DNA from: Clostridium_AW sp040797845
GTDB taxonomy: Bacteria > Bacillota > Clostridia > Clostridiales > Clostridiaceae
DNA: 64,000 bases
Direction: 5' to 3'
NCBI GenBank assembly: GCA_040797845.1
Contig: JBFNFA010000007.1
Span: forward strand, 62,001-126,000
The notes under the pieces were generated by a model. It made no database searches. It saw nothing but the letters and a program-made list of their open reading frames with translations, and was not told the DNA's origin. Positions 60,341-64,000 of this stretch are shown here, piece after piece. The position numbers and the translations under genes were made by a program. The stretch's first letter is position 1. The number at the start of each line of letters is the position of its first letter.

Positions 60341-60383
60341 AAATTAATAGAAATTTTGATAAGAGAAAATTAATAGAAATTTT
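60341..60383 (-). repeat. 17-bp direct repeat at the end of the kinase gene
   Basis: AAATTAATAGAAATTTT occurs at 60341-60357 and 60367-60383. The second copy contains the kinase stop codon. It looks like a 26-bp tandem duplication of the gene's 3' end. Confidence 0.6.
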
Positions 60384-61911
60384 TAATCGTATCGTTTAAT
60401 TTATCCCAAAGATCCCACTGGGCTTTATATATATCGCTATAGCAATCATATAGTTTTTCGTATTTTAAATTGTTATCCATATTAGGATTGAATTGTCTTT
60501 CGATCCTTACCATGTTTTCTACAGCCTCTTCAAAAGATCCGAACAGATTTATAGCAACGGAGGCGTTTATTATGGCTCCTTTAGCTCCAAATTCACTTCC
60601 ATGAGGTACCTTCATTATCTTGCCAGTAGCATCTGAGAACATTTGACACCAAAAACTGCTACTAGCTCCTCCACCAGATAGGCGGACTTCATTAATTTCT
60701 CCCGGCATATGCTTATAGCAATCTAACATTTCCATAGCTACTCCTTCGTATACGGCTCTTAGAAGATCATACCTATTGTGATCCATACAAATTCCAGTAA
60801 ATTGAGCTCTTGCAGTAGGTTTAACAAAAGGTGCTCTTTCCCCACCAGGGCTTAAGTAGGGGTGATATATCACGCCATTAGAGCCTATAGGAATATTTTG
60901 TGATTTTTCTTCTAAGAATGAGAATAAATCAATATTGGAGTTTCTAGAGTTCTCTTTATCTAGAGCGCAGATATTATCTATACACCAATCTATATTAGGA
61001 GTTCCCATCATAGCTCCAAGTGCTCTCATCCATTTATTTGGTATTCCATGAGCTATAGTCATACCTACATTTAATGGAGTAATATCTGGGCTACTCATAG
61101 TGACTTCATTAAAACAAGTTGTCCCAACTATGGAGCAAGCATTTCCATCATTTATTGCACCTACTCCTATTGAAGCGGATATTACGTCGAAAGGAGCAAT
61201 GACTACTGGTGTTCCTTCCATAAGTCCAGTAAAGTCTGCAACATTTTTAAGTAAAGGTGCAAAAGCTTTAGTAGAAGGAATTATTTCAGGAAAAATATGA
61301 TTCAAGTCATCTATACCATATAATTTAAAAAGTTCCTGTGAATAAGTTTTTGTTTTTATATTAACATGAGGAAGTGAAGCGTCGGATTCGTCTGTTGCTA
61401 TAACGCCAGTTAATTTATATCTTAACCAATCTTTACAATAGAAAGCATGGGCTATCTTAGAAAGGTTTTCGGTTTCATTATATTTTAACCACTTCAAAAT
61501 AGCATTTTGAGCACCGGGGAAAAGGGATGATCCACATATTTTATAAGCTTCATGTGAAAGGCCGCTTTCTTGCCATTCATTAATAATATTTCCTGCTCTT
61601 CCATCTGACCAAAGGATAGCATTTCTAATAGGATCTCCATTTTTATCTATCATCCAGCACCCATCACCTTGGGCTGTAACTCCAATGGCTAATACATCTT
61701 TAGCGTTAATCTTAGATTTATCTATTAATTCTCTTAGTGTGTTTAAAGCAGCTTGAAAAACAGAGTACATATCTTGTTCAGCCCAATCCTGTTTAGGAGT
61801 AAGAACCTGAGTTTTTTGCTTAGATACAAATAGTTCATGTCCTTGGAGATCAAATAATACGCTTTTAACTAGTGAAGTACCAGCGTCTAGCCCAATTAGG
61901 TATTTTTTCAT
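60370..61911 (-). CDS. FGGY-family carbohydrate/polyol kinase
   Basis: A 513-residue kinase. The N-terminal phosphate motif is GLDAGTSLVKSVLFD; TAQGDGCWMI and ILWSDGRAG resemble erythritol kinase EryA as I remember it; the FGGY C-terminal domain includes RLSGGGASSSFWCQMFSDAT. It lacks the GTTSSR motif of glycerol kinase (the latter is present in the glpK start at the window end). It heads the operon with two FAD oxidoreductases, DUF1667 and DeoR. The substrate could be a C4-C5 polyol or ketose. Confidence 0.85.
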   Translation of the reverse strand: MKKYLIGLDAGTSLVKSVLFDLQGHELFVSKQKTQVLTPKQDWAEQDMYSVFQAALNTLRELIDKSKINAKDVLAIGVTAQGDGCWMIDKNGDPIRNAILWSDGRAGNIINEWQESGLSHEAYKICGSSLFPGAQNAILKWLKYNETENLSKIAHAFYCKDWLRYKLTGVIATDESDASLPHVNIKTKTYSQELFKLYGIDDLNHIFPEIIPSTKAFAPLLKNVADFTGLMEGTPVVIAPFDVISASIGVGAINDGNACSIVGTTCFNEVTMSSPDITPLNVGMTIAHGIPNKWMRALGAMMGTPNIDWCIDNICALDKENSRNSNIDLFSFLEEKSQNIPIGSNGVIYHPYLSPGGERAPFVKPTARAQFTGICMDHNRYDLLRAVYEGVAMEMLDCYKHMPGEINEVRLSGGGASSSFWCQMFSDATGKIMKVPHGSEFGAKGAIINASVAINLFGSFEEAVENMVRIERQFNPNMDNNLKYEKLYDCYSDIYKAQWDLWDKLNDTIKNFY

Positions 61912-62134
61912 ACTTAAACCCCCCTCGAGATTTATTATTTCTTATTATTTCTTATTTTTTTATATGGAATTTTTATTATAAATATATTCGTGAAATAGAA
62001 ATTAATACAAATAAAAAAGGAAAAGTATAAATAGTTATTTTTTAAAATAAAAAAACATAGACATGTAATACAAAACAATAATAAAAGAGAATAAATGAAA
62101 ATAAAGAATAGAAGGATAAATTAGGAGGGTAAAA
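61912..62134. promoter_or_regulatory. Divergent control region of the two polyol operons
   Basis: This is the 223-bp gap between the divergent kinase and dhaK genes. On the minus strand TTGTAT and TATATT lie 18 bp apart near 62000, a possible kinase promoter. Near dhaK there are repeated A-rich blocks (GAATAAATG, AAAATAAAG, AAGAATAG), the sort of direct repeat that DeoR proteins bind. No certain operator can be named. Confidence 0.35.
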
Positions 62135-63130
62135 ATGAAAAGATTATTTAATAATCCATATGATATTGTGGAAGAAATGTTAGAAGGATACTGTAGAGCA
62201 CATAAGAAATATGTAAGGCTTTTAGAAGATGATGGACGAGTGGTAGTTAGCAATGCTGCCCCCATAAAAGATAAGGTTGGAATAATAATAGGTGGTGGAT
62301 CTGGACATGAGCCACTGTTTTTAGGATATGTAGGAGAGAATTTTGCTGATGCAGCAGTTATAGGCAATATTAACACATCACCTTCACCAGAACCTTGCTA
62401 TAATGCTGTAAAGGCAGTGGATGGCGGCAAGGGCTGTTTATATATGTACGGTAATTATGCAGGAGACGTAATGAATTTTGACATGGCTTCTGAAATGGCA
62501 ACAGATGAAGGTATTAGAGTGGAAACGGTAGTGGTTACTGACGATGTAATGTCATCTAAAGTAAGAAGCGAAAGAAGAGGGGTGGCAGGAGATTTTTTTA
62601 TATTTAAATGTGCAGCGGCCAAAGCAGCTATGGGAGGAGATTTAGATGAGGTAAAGGCAGTATCAGAGAAAGCTAATGATAATACAAGATCCATGGGAGT
62701 TGCAATGTCTTCATCTACTTTACCAACTAAAGGAAGCCCTATATTCCATATGGAAGAGGGGGATATGGAGATAGGCATGGGGATACATGGAGAACCAGGG
62801 GTAAAGAGAGAAAAATTAAGAGGAGCAGATGAAGTTGTAGCTGAAATAATGGAACATATTTTACCAGATATTCCTTTCGCATCAGGAGATGAAGTGTATG
62901 TTTTAGTAAATGGATTAGGAGCAACTCCATTAATGGAGTTACATGTATGCTATAGAAAAGTTGATGAAATATTGGAGGAGAAAGGAATTAAAGTATATAA
63001 ATCCTTGGTAGGGACCTTCGCTTCTTCCATGGATATGGCAGGTATGTCAATTACTTTAATGAAGTTGGATGAAGAATTAAAAGAACTGATGGATTATCCT
63101 TGTGACACCCCTTACTTTGTTCAATACTAA
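62135..63130 (+). CDS. dhaK: Dihydroxyacetone kinase DhaK subunit
   Basis: A 331-residue substrate-binding subunit. GGGSGHEPLFLGYVGENFAD and the active-site MGIHGEPGV, whose His binds the ketose covalently, identify it, and the length fits stand-alone DhaK. It needs a DhaL ATPase or PTS partner to phosphorylate dihydroxyacetone or a related ketose such as erythrulose. No dhaL is seen next to it up to the window end. RBS TAGGAGGG. Control by the divergent DeoR regulator is likely. Confidence 0.93.
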   Translation: MKRLFNNPYDIVEEMLEGYCRAHKKYVRLLEDDGRVVVSNAAPIKDKVGIIIGGGSGHEPLFLGYVGENFADAAVIGNINTSPSPEPCYNAVKAVDGGKGCLYMYGNYAGDVMNFDMASEMATDEGIRVETVVVTDDVMSSKVRSERRGVAGDFFIFKCAAAKAAMGGDLDEVKAVSEKANDNTRSMGVAMSSSTLPTKGSPIFHMEEGDMEIGMGIHGEPGVKREKLRGADEVVAEIMEHILPDIPFASGDEVYVLVNGLGATPLMELHVCYRKVDEILEEKGIKVYKSLVGTFASSMDMAGMSITLMKLDEELKELMDYPCDTPYFVQY

Positions 63131-63146
63131 ATTAACAAGAGAATGG

Positions 63147-63932
63147 ATGTGGAAGAGTTTGAGAAAGCAAATAGTAGGCTCTAGTTGGAAAATGCATATT
63201 AATTCTATTAATATGGCAGAGGAAACTGGTAAAGATTTAAATAAATTATTGTCAGATGAAAGTAGAGTGGAGATGTTTATACTACCTTCTTTTCCTATGA
63301 TACCTAAATTATCTGAAATACTTAAAAATAGTTGCATAAAATATGGTGCGCAAAATATGTGCTATGAAGAAAAGGGAGCATTTACAGGGGAAGTGCCACC
63401 ACTAGTTTTAAAGGAGTTAGGATGCTCTTATGTAGAAATTGGTCATGCAGAAAGAAGATCCTATTTTAATGAAAGAGATGAAAGCATTAATAAAAAGGTG
63501 AGATTAGCTTTTAAATATGGAATGATTCCCGTGGTATGCATAGGGGAAGAGGAGAGGGATAAAAAAGAAAACATAGGTAAAATAAAAATAAGAAGTCAAA
63601 TACTTTGGGCTTTAAATGGATTGACAAAGGAAGATGCACAAGAGGTTATTTTAGCTTACGAGCCTGTTTGGGCAATAGGTAAAGAAGAAGCAGCTTCTGT
63701 GGATTATGTAGAAAACATGCATGGATATATAAGAGATATTGTGAAAAAAGAGTTAGGGGAAGAAGTGAGTAAAAATATAAGAATAATATATGGAGGATCA
63801 GTAAGTCCTGAAAATTCTAAGGAATTGAGTAAAAAAGAAAATATAGATGGAGTATTTGTGGGGCGTTTTGGATTAAGAGCGGAGAACTTTAAATCCATAG
63901 TAGATAATTTTAAAAAAAGCAAAATTAAATAA
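63147..63932 (+). CDS. Triose-phosphate-isomerase-like protein
   Basis: A protein of about 261 residues with the TIM fold. The catalytic His (EIGHAERRSYF) and Glu (LAYEPVWAIG) and the phosphate loop (IIYGGSVSPEN) are kept. The N-terminal motif reads GSSWKMHI where ordinary TpiA has GNWKMN, so Asn 11 is replaced. GAQNMCYEEKGAFTGEVPP resembles the EryH/LerI subgroup of erythrulose-phosphate isomerases as I recall. The start is probably the ATG at 63147; a TTG at 63159 is possible. It is 16 bp after dhaK. Confidence 0.82.
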   Translation: MWKSLRKQIVGSSWKMHINSINMAEETGKDLNKLLSDESRVEMFILPSFPMIPKLSEILKNSCIKYGAQNMCYEEKGAFTGEVPPLVLKELGCSYVEIGHAERRSYFNERDESINKKVRLAFKYGMIPVVCIGEEERDKKENIGKIKIRSQILWALNGLTKEDAQEVILAYEPVWAIGKEEAASVDYVENMHGYIRDIVKKELGEEVSKNIRIIYGGSVSPENSKELSKKENIDGVFVGRFGLRAENFKSIVDNFKKSKIK

Positions 63933-63945
63933 GGGGGAAATCATA

Positions 63946-64000
63946 GTGGATAAAAAGATTTTAGTTATTGACCAAGGAACTACGGGCTCACGTGCTATAG
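63946..64000 (+). CDS. glpK: Glycerol kinase, N-terminal start (partial)
   Basis: A GTG after AAGGGGG opens a frame reading MDKKILVIDQGTTGSRAI to the window end. DQGTTGSRA is the phosphate-1 motif of glycerol kinase. It is 13 bp after the isomerase-like gene and so is part of the dhaK operon. Only 18 codons are visible. Confidence 0.85.
   Translation, partial: MDKKILVIDQGTTGSRAI

Overview
The window is AT-rich, with strong AGGAGG-type ribosome binding sites, frequent TTG/GTG starts, T-box and TPP riboswitches, AbrB, reverse rubrerythrin and a CitAB-type system. This suggests a Clostridium-like anaerobic Firmicute chromosome. Nearly all coding sequence is ordinary chromosomal housekeeping, sensing, transport and metabolism. 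No rRNA, tRNA, CRISPR array, prophage or intact insertion sequence was seen. The unusual material is mostly intergenic.

Layout. 1-5.5 kb: the tail of a membrane protein, then a NarL/LiaRS-type two-component pair and a three-gene ABC-2 exporter it probably controls. 6.1-8.3 kb: an ECF sigma factor, a likely anti-sigma membrane protein, a membrane zinc-ribbon protein and an exported protein. 8.6-13.4 kb: an OmpR-type two-component pair whose promoter carries direct repeats, a GAF histidine kinase and a DMT-family transporter. 13.5-20 kb: two ABC-F proteins, one behind a leader with duplicated terminators, then methionine aminopeptidase, a small regulator and a CatB-type acetyltransferase; this looks like a ribosome-protection and antibiotic-response neighbourhood. 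20-22.7 kb: an XRE regulator with a well-formed operator, a nucleoside deoxyribosyltransferase, peptide deformylase, a HesB-like protein and AbrB. 22.9-41 kb: M16C protease, an exported flavin reductase, a tryptophan T-box with TrpP, M48 protease, a PAS-GGDEF-EAL protein, a DUF4349 lipoprotein, an amidohydrolase, a membrane-anchored MutS-like ATPase with an SRAP protein, and a ComEC-like lipoprotein.

39.7-46.9 kb is a coherent C4-dicarboxylate/aspartate locus: CitA/DcuS-type kinase, CitB-type regulator, malic enzyme, dicarboxylate symporter, aspartate racemase and aspartate ammonia-lyase. 47-51 kb holds reverse rubrerythrin and a TPP-riboswitch operon in which thiC is directly followed by an amidophosphoribosyltransferase gene. 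51.5-56 kb has an acyltransferase, an ABC exporter and a membrane protein/XRE pair. 56.4-64 kb holds two divergent operons for polyol phosphate metabolism. One contains an FGGY kinase, two FAD oxidoreductases, DUF1667 and a DeoR regulator. The other contains DhaK, a non-canonical triose-phosphate-isomerase-like protein and the start of glpK.

The most unusual signals are: (1) an array of about 14 degenerate units with a 20-21 bp period at 54.73-55.01 kb; (2) a dispersed family of roughly 130-150 bp intergenic elements, each with a hairpin whose two arms covary between copies; (3) further large intergenic palindromes at 5.8, 47.8 and 54.6 kb; (4) a duplicated terminator/leader arrangement in front of an ABC-F gene; and (5) the polyol locus, whose gene content would fit a C3 or C4 polyol pathway.
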